Shown here: positions 1-6,034 of the stretch, piece after piece | How positions within the stretch are numbered: the first letter of the stretch is position 1 | How the letters are laid out: each line of letters starts with the position of its first letter | NCBI GenBank assembly: GCA_900764725.1 | Contig: CAAFPB010000530.1 | Location: forward strand, 1 to 6,139 | DNA: 6,139 nucleotides | From: an uncultured Catenibacterium sp. | GTDB taxonomy: Bacteria > Bacillota_I > Bacilli_A > Erysipelotrichales > Coprobacillaceae | Reading direction: 5' to 3' | The notes under the pieces: model-generated | What the model was told of the DNA's origin: nothing | What the model saw: only the letters and a program-made list of their open reading frames with translations | The model's database searches: none | Program-made: the position numbers and the translations under genes

Positions 1-21
1 AAAAGGAGGTGAAACCTCCTT
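1..21 (-). terminator. Rho-independent terminator of the moa-mod operon
   Basis: An 8-bp perfect inverted repeat, AAGGAGGT (3-10) and ACCTCCTT (14-21), encloses a 3-nt loop. Read on the minus strand, the hairpin starts directly after the modA stop codon and is followed by TTTT at the window edge, the usual intrinsic terminator layout. The T-tract is cut by the window boundary, so its full length is unknown. Confidence 0.75.
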
Positions 22-801
22 CTACTTACAAATAGTAAAACCACTTTTCTCAAATGTATCTTTAGATTCTTTAGTCTGTAAGAACTTGATTAAGTTATCT
101 GCTTCTGTTTTATGTTTAGTTTTAGAAACACGTCCTACTGGATAAATGACTGGTGTATCTAATAGATTATTGTTTACTTTTTCAAGTACAGTGACCTTAG
201 AACTACTTGCGGCATCTGTAGAATAAACAAGCCCTACTTCAGCACTACCGCTTTCTACCCAGCTTAATACTTCAGTCACATTACCACCTAAAGAAATCTT
301 ATTCTGAATTGCATCCCAAGTATTCGTTTTAGTAAGCGCAATTTTCGCATATTGACCAGCAGGTACAACTTCAGGATCACCTACCGCAATCATATTAGCA
401 TCTGTAATATTAGAAATACCTTTCACATTTGTTTTTGTATCTTTACCCTTGATTAATACTAGTTTATTTTCTAATAGGTTTACAACACTCTCAGAGTCTA
501 CAAGCTTTTCATCTGCTAAAGTGTCCATCTGTTTAGTCGCTGCACTAAAGAATATATCTGCATTGAGTCCCTGTTCAATCTGAATCTGTAACTTACCACT
601 ACTATCATAAACACCCTTTACTTTCACATTTGGGTATTTCTTTTCAAAACGAGGAATAAGTGTTTCTTCAAAAGTCTTTTCTAAACTAGCAGCAGCTGCA
701 ATAGTAATAGTAACTTGCTTTTCTGTCTTCTTTTCTTGATTACATCCAGTTAAACCGAACGCGAGTGCAATAGCACATAAAATACTAATTAACTTCTTCA
801 T
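22..801 (-). CDS. modA: ModA, molybdate ABC transporter substrate-binding lipoprotein
   Basis: This 259-residue extracytoplasmic protein is expected to bind molybdate (or tungstate) and deliver it to ModBC. It starts with a lipoprotein signal: MKK, a hydrophobic stretch, then the lipobox LTGC with Cys20 as the lipidation site. ModA hallmarks follow: AAAASL with Ser39, YDSSGK (65-70) with a ligand Ser at 67/68, the QIEQG-x-NADIFFSA block (74-87), GDPEVVPAGQY (141-151) with Ala148, Val175, and GLVYSTDA (190-197) with Tyr193. These line up with the oxyanion ligands known in E. coli ModA (Ser, Ser, Ala, Val, Tyr). The ATG at 799-801 has AGAGGAG at 811-817, 9 nt upstream. It overlaps the end of modC by 17 bp and is the last gene of the operon, unlike the usual modA-B-C order. 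Family assignment is firm; molybdate versus tungstate preference cannot be read from sequence. Confidence 0.95.
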   Translation of the reverse strand: MKKLISILCAIALAFGLTGCNQEKKTEKQVTITIAAAASLEKTFEETLIPRFEKKYPNVKVKGVYDSSGKLQIQIEQGLNADIFFSAATKQMDTLADEKLVDSESVVNLLENKLVLIKGKDTKTNVKGISNITDANMIAVGDPEVVPAGQYAKIALTKTNTWDAIQNKISLGGNVTEVLSWVESGSAEVGLVYSTDAASSSKVTVLEKVNNNLLDTPVIYPVGRVSKTKHKTEADNLIKFLQTKESKDTFEKSGFTICK

Positions 802-1444
802 TGATCATCTCTCCTCTTTTCATAATATACATTTCATAACTCAAAGCTTTGATTTCCTCTTTATTATGAGATACAAAGACAACAGGACGATGATAAGCAT
901 CAAGTCTTGTCTTCATTTCTTTTAAGAGTTCTCCTTTTAAATCTTCATCTAGAGCACTAAATGGTTCATCTAAAAGAATCACTTCAGCGTTATATATAAG
1001 AAGACGTGCTAGCGCAACACGCTGTTTCTGTCCTCCTGATAATTGTCTTGGATAACGCTTTTCTAATCCTTCTATATGTAAATCATCCATCAGCTTGATG
1101 ACTGTATCATGAATTGTATTCTTATCTACTTTACGGGCAATTAGTGGTGAGGCAATATTGTCATAAACTGTCATATTTGGAAATAATGCATAGTTCTGAA
1201 ACATATAACCAATTTTTCTTTCTTGTGGTGATAAATTAATATGTTGGTCTGAATCATAGAGTACTCTTCCATCTAAAACTATTCTTCCTGAATCAGGTGT
1301 TTCTATCCCTGCAATACATTTAAGTGTCATGCTCTTCCCACTGCCACTTGGTCCCATCACACCTAGACATATTTCATTGATTGTAAAGTGAACATCTAAA
1401 TCAAATTCACTTAGTTTCTTATATATATCTACTTCTAAGTACAT
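785..1444 (-). CDS. modC: ModC, molybdate ABC transporter ATPase, short form without Mop domain
   Basis: This 219-residue ATP-binding subunit would sit on the cytoplasmic face of ModB and drive molybdate import. All ABC motifs are present: Walker A GPSGSGKS (31-38), Q-loop Gln83 in YMFQNYALFP, signature LSGGQ (135-139), Walker B VILLDE (155-160), D-loop SALD (163-166) and switch His193. The GYMFQNYALFPNMTVYDNI segment is typical of the molybdate/sulfate importer group. E. coli ModC is about 352 residues and carries a C-terminal Mop/TOBE molybdate-binding domain. This protein ends soon after the H-loop (MKRGEMINEEVN), so that regulatory domain is missing. The stop lies inside the modA start region, with no sign of a frameshifted continuation, so the short form looks native. 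The ATG at 1442-1444 is preceded by GAGAGG (1453-1458), and the modB stop lies 1 nt away. Confidence 0.93.
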   Translation of the reverse strand: MYLEVDIYKKLSEFDLDVHFTINEICLGVMGPSGSGKSMTLKCIAGIETPDSGRIVLDGRVLYDSDQHINLSPQERKIGYMFQNYALFPNMTVYDNIASPLIARKVDKNTIHDTVIKLMDDLHIEGLEKRYPRQLSGGQKQRVALARLLIYNAEVILLDEPFSALDEDLKGELLKEMKTRLDAYHRPVVFVSHNKEEIKALSYEMYIMKRGEMINEEVN

Positions 1445-1445
1445 A

Positions 1446-2123
1446 TTAATAGCCTCTCTTCTTCTTGACCCATAATTGATAAATATTTAGTAATATGACA
1501 GCACTAAAGCATATTGCGATAATGACTGCAACATAAAATGAAGCACTCTGCATATCATTACTGACAACTTCACTGTAAACAGCTAAAGGAAGTGTACGTG
1601 TTTTTCCAATAATATTACCTGCCAGCATCGCAGTGGCACCAAATTCTCCCAAACCACGTGCAAATGATAATACCCCACCGCTGATAATACCAGGCAGGGC
1701 ATTTGGTATAAGCACCTTAGAAAAGATGCTCATTTCACTCATTCCAAGTGTTCTTGCACAATCTACTAAATCTGTATCGACCTGTTCAAGAGCGCCTCTT
1801 GCCGAACGATACATGATAGGAAAAGAAATGACTACTGCCGCAATCACTGTTGCACTAAAGCTAAAGGCAATACGTACGCCTAATACATTTAAAAAGAATG
1901 AACCGATTGGCTGATTTACACCAAATATCAATAATAGGAAGAAACCTATAACTGTTGGTGGTAAGACTAAGGGAAGTGTAAAGATGCCATCAAAAATAAG
2001 TTGAATGACTTTATTTCTAAGTGTCATCATCCATCTTGCCACAAAGAGTCCTAAAAAGAATGTGATAAATATAGAAAAAGCAGCACATTTAAATGAAATC
2101 CATATAGGTGAATAATCAATCAT
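1446..2123 (-). CDS. modB: ModB, molybdate ABC transporter permease
   Basis: This is the integral membrane channel of the ModABC importer, about 225 residues with roughly five hydrophobic segments. Conserved ModB features are the FTLPLVLPPTVIGFFLL segment, SFPIMYRSARGALEQVD, the EAA-type coupling loop beginning VDCARTLG (about 120-127) and continuing to the IPNALPGIISG region, and RGLGEFGATAML, a near-invariant ModB block. The EAA loop is the expected docking site for ModC. The reading frame is open up to a GTG at 2148-2150, but that codon follows AAAAG directly, with no room for a ribosome site. I chose the ATG at 2121-2123 because [12 protein letters not shown] matches the usual ModB N-terminus. 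The GTG at 2133-2135 is a rival, since AAAGGTGA lies about 10 nt upstream of it. With the ATG start, modB overlaps the preceding fusion gene by 8 bp, consistent with translational coupling. Confidence 0.92.
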   Translation of the reverse strand: MIDYSPIWISFKCAAFSIFITFFLGLFVARWMMTLRNKVIQLIFDGIFTLPLVLPPTVIGFFLLLIFGVNQPIGSFFLNVLGVRIAFSFSATVIAAVVISFPIMYRSARGALEQVDTDLVDCARTLGMSEMSIFSKVLIPNALPGIISGGVLSFARGLGEFGATAMLAGNIIGKTRTLPLAVYSEVVSNDMQSASFYVAVIIAICFSAVILLNIYQLWVKKKRGY

Positions 2124-3057
2124 CACTTCTTGCACAATCGTGTGCGTCACCTTTTAAGATTTCTAAGCCATGATGAAGAGGATCTATAATGATATCTAAA
2201 CTCTCTTTTACTGCTTTGACACTTCCTGGAAGATTAATAATGAGTGTATTGTTTCTAATCACACTTTGTCCTCTAGATAACATCGCACGATTTGTATATT
2301 TCATTGATTCATAACGAATGGCTTCTGAAATACCTGGAACTAATCTTGTAGAGACTTTTAATGTGGCTTCAGGTGTCACATCTCTAAGTGACAAACCTGT
2401 ACCTCCTGTAGTCAAAATTAAGTCATTCTCACAACGATCACTTAAATTAATAAGTGCCTGTTCAATCATTTTCTGATTATCTGGAAGTATATCTAACGAA
2501 GTGACATGATAGCCCTTCTCTTCCATATATTCCTTTATATAAGGGCCGCTTTCATCCACTCTTAGTCCTTGACTGCCTTTATCAGATAAAGTAAGTATAG
2601 CAACACGTAATCTTGAATCAGTAGGAGGTGTATAAGTCACTTCATCGTCGCAATGAATCATCCCACCATGAATAACTCTTGCGAAAATACCAAGACGAGG
2701 CATGATGCATTCACCTACCTGATGATATATACGACAATGAGAATGACAACTTTTACCTCTTTGAGTAATTTCTAAATCTACTTCACCAATATGAACATGA
2801 CTTCCTACTACAAGTTTATTAAAGTCAATACCAGAAATGAGAAGGTTTTCACCAAAAGCACCATCTTCTACATCTCCACCACGTCTTTTAAAGTCTTCTC
2901 TTTCTTCATAAGGTAATAAGCTGACCTGTCTATGCCAATTGCCTGCATGAGCATCATTTTCTAAACCAAAATTTTCTATGATTTTTGTTTCCTTGATAGG
3001 TTTCTTTTCAGTTCCCTTCTTTTCACTAATACAAATTGCCTCTACTTTTCCTGCCAA
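2116..3057 (-). CDS. MOSC domain-MogA fusion protein (molybdopterin adenylyltransferase)
   Basis: This is a 313-residue two-domain protein. Residues about 1-143 form a MOSC domain, with GLENDAHAG near the start, EDGAFGENL (64-72), a cysteine cluster GKSCHSHC (Cys104, Cys108), Cys117, and a [10 protein letters not shown] block. MOSC domains handle sulfur or Moco; the conserved cysteine is the candidate sulfur carrier. Residues about 147-305 form a MogA/MoaB domain, with [19 protein letters not shown] (Asp193), [16 protein letters not shown] (Asp226) and IINLPGS. The two aspartates correspond to catalytic Asp49 and Asp82 of E. coli MogA, which transfers AMP to molybdopterin before molybdate insertion. 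The start appears to be TTG at 3055-3057, supported by GGTGAG 5 nt upstream and by the fit of MAGKVEAI to the MOSC N-terminus. It overlaps moaC by 16 bp. The role of MOSC here is inferred; the MogA activity is well supported. Confidence 0.9.
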   Translation of the reverse strand: MAGKVEAICISEKKGTEKKPIKETKIIENFGLENDAHAGNWHRQVSLLPYEEREDFKRRGGDVEDGAFGENLLISGIDFNKLVVGSHVHIGEVDLEITQRGKSCHSHCRIYHQVGECIMPRLGIFARVIHGGMIHCDDEVTYTPPTDSRLRVAILTLSDKGSQGLRVDESGPYIKEYMEEKGYHVTSLDILPDNQKMIEQALINLSDRCENDLILTTGGTGLSLRDVTPEATLKVSTRLVPGISEAIRYESMKYTNRAMLSRGQSVIRNNTLIINLPGSVKAVKESLDIIIDPLHHGLEILKGDAHDCARSDD

Positions 3058-3521
3058 TTGAACTCACCGCTCTTTCCACCTGTTTTCTTTAATAAATGAA
3101 TATCTTTAATTTCCATTTCTTTACTAATTGCCTTGCACATATCATAAATTGTAAGTAATGTGACACTCACTGCATGTAGTGCTTCCATTTCTACGCCTGT
3201 CTTGCCTTTACACTTTACTGTTGCATAGGCATGAATCTGATACTTATCTTCATCTATTTCAAAATCAATAGTGACATTCGTAATCATCAATATATGACAA
3301 AGAGGAATCATATCACTTGTCTTCTTGGCAGCCATGATACCGGCAATTCTAGCCACACCAAGTACATCCCCTTTTTCTATCGTATTATTTTTTATATGTT
3401 TAATAATGTCTGCATTGACTTGAATAACACCTGTCGCATAAGCTGTTCTTTTTGTGATATCCTTATCAGACACATCAACCATAATCGCATTTCCTTCTTC
3501 ATCAAAATGTGTAAATCCCAT
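3042..3521 (-). CDS. moaC: MoaC, cyclic pyranopterin monophosphate synthase
   Basis: This 159-residue cytosolic enzyme has the full expected length of the family. It converts the MoaA product 3',8-cyclo-7,8-dihydro-GTP into cyclic pyranopterin monophosphate. Visible signatures are MVDVSDK (14-20), [21 protein letters not shown] beginning at Lys50, IPLCH with His76, [11 protein letters not shown] with Glu111/Glu113, TIYDMCKA with Asp127 and Lys130, and GGKSG near the C-terminus. These match the active-site residues known from E. coli MoaC (Lys51, His77, Glu114, Asp128, Lys131), so the enzyme should be active. The ATG at 3519-3521 has AGGAGG (3527-3532) at 5-nt spacing, and the moaA stop is 1 nt away, so it is co-transcribed directly after moaA. 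Its 3' end overlaps the MOSC-MogA start. Confidence 0.96.
   Translation of the reverse strand: MGFTHFDEEGNAIMVDVSDKDITKRTAYATGVIQVNADIIKHIKNNTIEKGDVLGVARIAGIMAAKKTSDMIPLCHILMITNVTIDFEIDEDKYQIHAYATVKCKGKTGVEMEALHAVSVTLLTIYDMCKAISKEMEIKDIHLLKKTGGKSGEFNWQEK
3063..3068 (-). promoter_or_regulatory. Ribosome binding site that decides the TTG start of MOSC-MogA
   Basis: On the minus strand GGTGAG sits 5 nt before the TTG at 3055-3057. No ATG or GTG in this frame fits the MOSC N-terminus, so this site supports the unusual TTG initiation. It lies inside the 3' end of moaC. Confidence 0.5.
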
Positions 3522-3522
3522 A

Positions 3523-4467
3523 TTATCCTCCTATTTGATTCATTACAGTACCACTCTGCTCATCTTCAAAATGATGTTGTTCTGGTTTCATATAAATAGA
3601 TTCTCTCATTACTTCTTCTAGTTTCTCTTCATCATCTATATAAGGCTTTAAGTCAATACTATTCTTATGAAATAAACATAGCTTTAATTGTCCTGTACTA
3701 GAGAGGCGTACACGATTACATTCATGACAGTACTTATGATGTAAAGCTTCAATAAAACCAATGACACACTTCATTCCTTTCACTCTAATATAATGTGCAG
3801 GACCATTTCCTAGTTTTTCTGTAATTTCTTCTATGTCATATTGTGATGTGAAATATGACTGTACTTCTTCTATTTTATTTTCCCTCTTGTTTGAACCAAG
3901 TGGCATGAGTTCTATAAAACGAAGGCTGACTGGTAGACCCTTAAAGAAATAAATCATACTTTCTAGATCATTTATTGTGAAAAGTGGTCCTACTACCACA
4001 TTAATCTTTATATTTAATCCAATAGAAACACCATAGAGAAGATTATTTAATACTGTATCTAGCGTATCTTTACCACATATCAATGCATATTTCTTAGACT
4101 CAAGTGTATCTATAGAGAAGTTGATGCCATCAATTCCAATATCCTTTAACTCTTCCATTGTATGAGGATCTAATAGTAAGCCATTGGTAGTAAGTGTCAC
4201 TTGTTTGACACCATCTAGTTGTTTGAGTTGTCTTAAAAAAGAAAGATATCCTTTTCTTACAGTTGGTTCTCCACCAGTCACCTTAAAGTTCACTATCCCT
4301 AGTTTCACTGCCACCTTGCATATATCTAGTATCTCTTCATAGCGTAAAATATCATTATGTGAAAGAAATTTGAATTTATCTGGATTACAATATACACAAT
4401 GATAGTTACATCTATCAGTAATCGATATTCTCATATAATCAATAGTACGGTTATAACGATCCTTCAT
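3523..4467 (-). CDS. moaA: MoaA, radical SAM GTP 3',8-cyclase
   Basis: This 314-residue cytosolic enzyme starts Moco synthesis by rearranging GTP to 3',8-cyclo-7,8-dihydro-GTP. The N-terminal radical SAM cluster motif is RCNYHCVYC (Cys20, Cys24, Cys27; CxxxCxxC). The SAM-binding TGGEP is at 64-68, and LTTNG and SIDTL follow. The second, GTP-binding 4Fe-4S cluster is formed by Cys247, Cys250 and Cys264 (CxxC-x13-C), with NRVRL between, whose Arg252 and Arg254 match substrate-contacting arginines in S. aureus MoaA. The chain ends in QIGG, the catalytically required C-terminal Gly-Gly tail. A small variation is FKVTGGEP where most MoaA proteins have an Arg in place of Lys62. The ATG at 4465-4467 has GAGAGGAG (4473-4480) at 5-nt spacing. 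It is the first gene of the operon, just downstream of the palindromic operator candidate. Confidence 0.96.
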   Translation of the reverse strand: MKDRYNRTIDYMRISITDRCNYHCVYCNPDKFKFLSHNDILRYEEILDICKVAVKLGIVNFKVTGGEPTVRKGYLSFLRQLKQLDGVKQVTLTTNGLLLDPHTMEELKDIGIDGINFSIDTLESKKYALICGKDTLDTVLNNLLYGVSIGLNIKINVVVGPLFTINDLESMIYFFKGLPVSLRFIELMPLGSNKRENKIEEVQSYFTSQYDIEEITEKLGNGPAHYIRVKGMKCVIGFIEALHHKYCHECNRVRLSSTGQLKLCLFHKNSIDLKPYIDDEEKLEEVMRESIYMKPEQHHFEDEQSGTVMNQIGG

Positions 4468-4480
4468 AAGAACTCCTCTC

Positions 4481-4504
4481 CGTTATTCTCGCTTGAGAAT
4501 AACG
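4481..4504 (-). promoter_or_regulatory. 24-bp palindrome, candidate ModE-type molybdate operator
   Basis: CGTTATTCTC (4481-4490) and GAGAATAACG (4495-4504) are a perfect 10-bp inverted repeat around a 4-nt centre. The outer half-sites CGTTAT and ATAACG are 12 bp apart. That is the same hexamers and spacing I recall for the ModE site at the E. coli modA promoter. It lies immediately upstream of the moaA ribosome site, at the head of a molybdate uptake and Moco operon, as expected for molybdate-responsive repression. No modE gene is in the window. The alternative is an mRNA hairpin: in the transcript the 5' arm could pair with either the 3' arm or the adjacent purine-rich ribosome site. Confidence 0.55.
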
Positions 4505-4512
4505 CCATACAT

Positions 4513-4541
4513 AGTTTACAACGATAAATGTTTAAATACAA
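4513..4541 (-). promoter_or_regulatory. Candidate moaA operon promoter (proximal)
   Basis: On the minus strand TTGTAT (4536-4541) and TAAACT (4513-4518) are 17 bp apart. The match to -35 is weak (3 of 6) and to -10 fair (4 of 6). Transcription would start near 4506, placing the palindrome at 4481-4504 over the first transcribed bases, a sensible geometry for repression. Confidence 0.35.
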
Positions 4542-4560
4542 TCATTTTAGAAAACAAATG

Positions 4561-4589
4561 AGAAATATCGCTTTGGTGACTTGTGTCAA
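4561..4589 (-). promoter_or_regulatory. Alternative moaA operon promoter (distal)
   Basis: A perfect -35 TTGACA occurs on the minus strand at 4584-4589, but the best -10 at 16-17 bp spacing (TATTTC or ATTTCT, 4561-4567) is poor. Use of this promoter would give a leader of roughly 85 nt containing the palindrome. It shares bases with the -35 of the plus-strand promoter. Confidence 0.3.
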
Positions 4590-4609
4590 ACGCATTAGCG
4601 TATTAGAAT
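4581..4609 (+). promoter_or_regulatory. Promoter of the aminotransferase gene
   Basis: TTGTGT (4581-4586) and TAGAAT (4604-4609) are separated by 17 bp, giving an expected start near 4616 and a leader of about 29 nt. The -10 matches consensus at 5 of 6 positions, the -35 at 3 of 6. The ribosome site GGAGG (4633-4637) lies 7 nt before the ATG. Confidence 0.5.
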
Positions 4610-4644
4610 AGTATCTATATTACTAAACAAGCGGAGGATAACGT

Positions 4645-5874
4645 ATGAATTTCGTAAAAGATAGCGTGAATCAGCAGCCAATAGTAGATACAGTATTTAC
4701 TATTGTAGCAAAGGCAAAGGAAGCAAAAGAAAAATATGGAGCTGATCAGGTTGTAGATGCAACAATCGGTTCTTTATATAATGAAGAAGGTCAGCTTGTC
4801 GCATTGGACAGTGTTTTCAGTTCTTTAAAGAATCTTGACAACAAAGTTCTTGCAAAATATGCAGCAAGCTTTACTGGTAACCCTACATTTAGACAGAAAG
4901 CTTATGATTGGGTATTAGATGGTAATAGCCATCTTGAACATGAAGTAGTAGCTACTCCTGGAGGAACTGGTGCAGTATCAATGACTATTCAGGAATGTTT
5001 AGATGAAGGTCAGACAGTCATCCTACCTGAAATTGCATGGGGAAGCTATGCATTAATGGCACAGATGCATAATCTTGAAATGGCTAAGTATTCTTTATTT
5101 GAAGGAAATCATTTCAATATTGCCTCTTTCAAAGAAACTTGTCTTGAAACAATGAAGAAACAGAATAAGTTAGTGATTGTCATCAATGACCCATGTCATA
5201 ACCCTACTGGTTATTCTTTAACTCATGAAGAATGGGATGAAGTGATTAGTTTCTTAAATGAATGCAGTAAAACTCATGCAGTTGTATTATTGAATGATAT
5301 TGCCTATATTGATTTCTCAAGTCGTCAAAAAGAAGCAAAGACTTATTTTGGACAGTTTGACAAAATCAGTGATAATGTGATTGTGGTTGTTTCATTCTCA
5401 TTATCTAAGTCAATGACAAGTTATGGTTTAAGATGTGGTGCAGCAATCATCTTAGGGCAGAAGAAAGAATCAGTGAATCAGGTAAAGATCGTATTTGAAA
5501 AGAATGCGCGTGCCACTTGGTCAAATATCAACAATGGTGCCATGGAAACATTTGTAGATGTATTAGATAACCATGGTGAAGAATATGACCAGGAAAGATT
5601 AAAATATGTAAAGTTATTAAAGGAAAGAGGAGATATCTTTACTTCTGAAGCGGATGAAGTAGGATTAAAGTATTATCCATATAAGGAAGGTTTCTTCGTA
5701 ACACTTGCCATGGATAATGAAACTCGTGATAAGTATCATGAAGCTTTAATGGCAAATAATATCTTTACTGTTAAGGTCAATCTTGGTATTCGTGTAGCTA
5801 TCTGTTCATTATCTGTAGAAAAGACTAAAGGTCTAGCAAAGAAAATGAAAGATATCTTAGATACAATTAAGTAA
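4645..5874 (+). CDS. Class I PLP-dependent aminotransferase (aspartate/aromatic type)
   Basis: This 409-residue cytosolic enzyme is complete, with ATG at 4645 and a strong GGAGG 7 nt upstream. It should transfer an amino group between an amino acid and a 2-oxoacid using pyridoxal phosphate. Visible fold-type I landmarks are ATPGGTGA (103-110, phosphate-binding turn), Trp132 in the cofactor-stacking region, CHNPTG with Asn186, DIAYIDF with Asp218 and Tyr221, SFSLSKS with Lys255 as the Schiff-base lysine, Arg263, and GIRVAICSLS with Arg383 as the likely substrate carboxylate arginine. The TPGGTGA and CHNPTG wording resembles the AspC/TyrB subgroup more than the general AAT-like subgroup. Substrate (aspartate, aromatic or other) cannot be assigned. 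It is divergent from the Moco operon and has its own promoter and terminator, so it is probably a separate monocistronic unit. Confidence 0.9.
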   Translation: MNFVKDSVNQQPIVDTVFTIVAKAKEAKEKYGADQVVDATIGSLYNEEGQLVALDSVFSSLKNLDNKVLAKYAASFTGNPTFRQKAYDWVLDGNSHLEHEVVATPGGTGAVSMTIQECLDEGQTVILPEIAWGSYALMAQMHNLEMAKYSLFEGNHFNIASFKETCLETMKKQNKLVIVINDPCHNPTGYSLTHEEWDEVISFLNECSKTHAVVLLNDIAYIDFSSRQKEAKTYFGQFDKISDNVIVVVSFSLSKSMTSYGLRCGAAIILGQKKESVNQVKIVFEKNARATWSNINNGAMETFVDVLDNHGEEYDQERLKYVKLLKERGDIFTSEADEVGLKYYPYKEGFFVTLAMDNETRDKYHEALMANNIFTVKVNLGIRVAICSLSVEKTKGLAKKMKDILDTIK

Positions 5875-5881
5875 AACAAAT

Positions 5882-5914
5882 AGGATTGAGTCAAAAAATG
5901 GCTCAATCCTTTTT
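5882..5914 (+). terminator. Rho-independent terminator after the aminotransferase gene
   Basis: AGGATTGAGTC (5882-5892) pairs with GGCTCAATCCT (5900-5910), an 11-bp stem with one G-U pair and a 7-nt loop, followed by TTTTT (5910-5914). It begins 8 nt after the stop codon. On the minus strand the same stem is followed by TATTTGTTTT, so it may also terminate the convergent gene, whose stop codon lies at 5913-5915. Confidence 0.9.
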
Positions 5915-6034
5915 ATTTGTCTTCATCAACAGTTTTTAAATAAGATTCATAAGAATTCAATGTGTTTTCATAATTGATAGCGAATAAAGATGTGAAGAAT
6001 AAATCAAAGATAAACTTAGCAGAAATACTAAAAC
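5913..6034 (-). pseudogene. C-terminal remnant of a probable RpiR-family regulator, cut by an IS end
   Basis: About 40 codons on the minus strand end at TAA (5913-5915). The tail FSISAKFIFDLFFTSLF followed by NYENTLNSYESYL resembles the final helices after the SIS sugar-phosphate domain of MurR/RpiR regulators, which commonly read (S)xxAR/KF-xx-D-x-LF-x-x-L with a YE segment. Upstream, the coding character stops abruptly at about 6035, where the transposon-like sequence begins. The rest of the gene is not visible. The frame stays open through the transposon end up to TAG at 6129-6131, giving 71 codons with no ATG. The call rests on a short tail, so the family is tentative; the truncation is better supported. 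Confidence 0.45.

Noticed and set aside
3..12. AAGGAGGTGA on the plus strand, a perfect Shine-Dalgarno-like sequence
   Set aside because: No start codon follows at usable distance on the plus strand. The bases are better explained as one arm of the operon terminator on the minus strand.
1633..1914. Plus-strand open frame of 93 codons
   Set aside because: It lies antisense to the strongly conserved EAA-loop part of modB, has no plausible ribosome site or recognisable domain, and is a frame shadow.
3231..3599. Plus-strand open frame of 122 codons
   Set aside because: It is antisense to moaC and the end of moaA, both with complete family signatures. Its composition (rich in Ile, Asn, His, Phe, Cys) is that of a shadow.
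4542..4561. Imperfect inverted repeat TCATTT-N8-AAATGA
   Set aside because: It is only 6 bp in very AT-rich DNA and could easily occur by chance. No matching second copy or known operator is recognised.
4468..4644. Moco riboswitch in the moaA leader
   Set aside because: The leader is short, AT-rich and has only one clear hairpin. The multi-helix structure of the known Moco RNA motif upstream of E. coli moaA is not visible.
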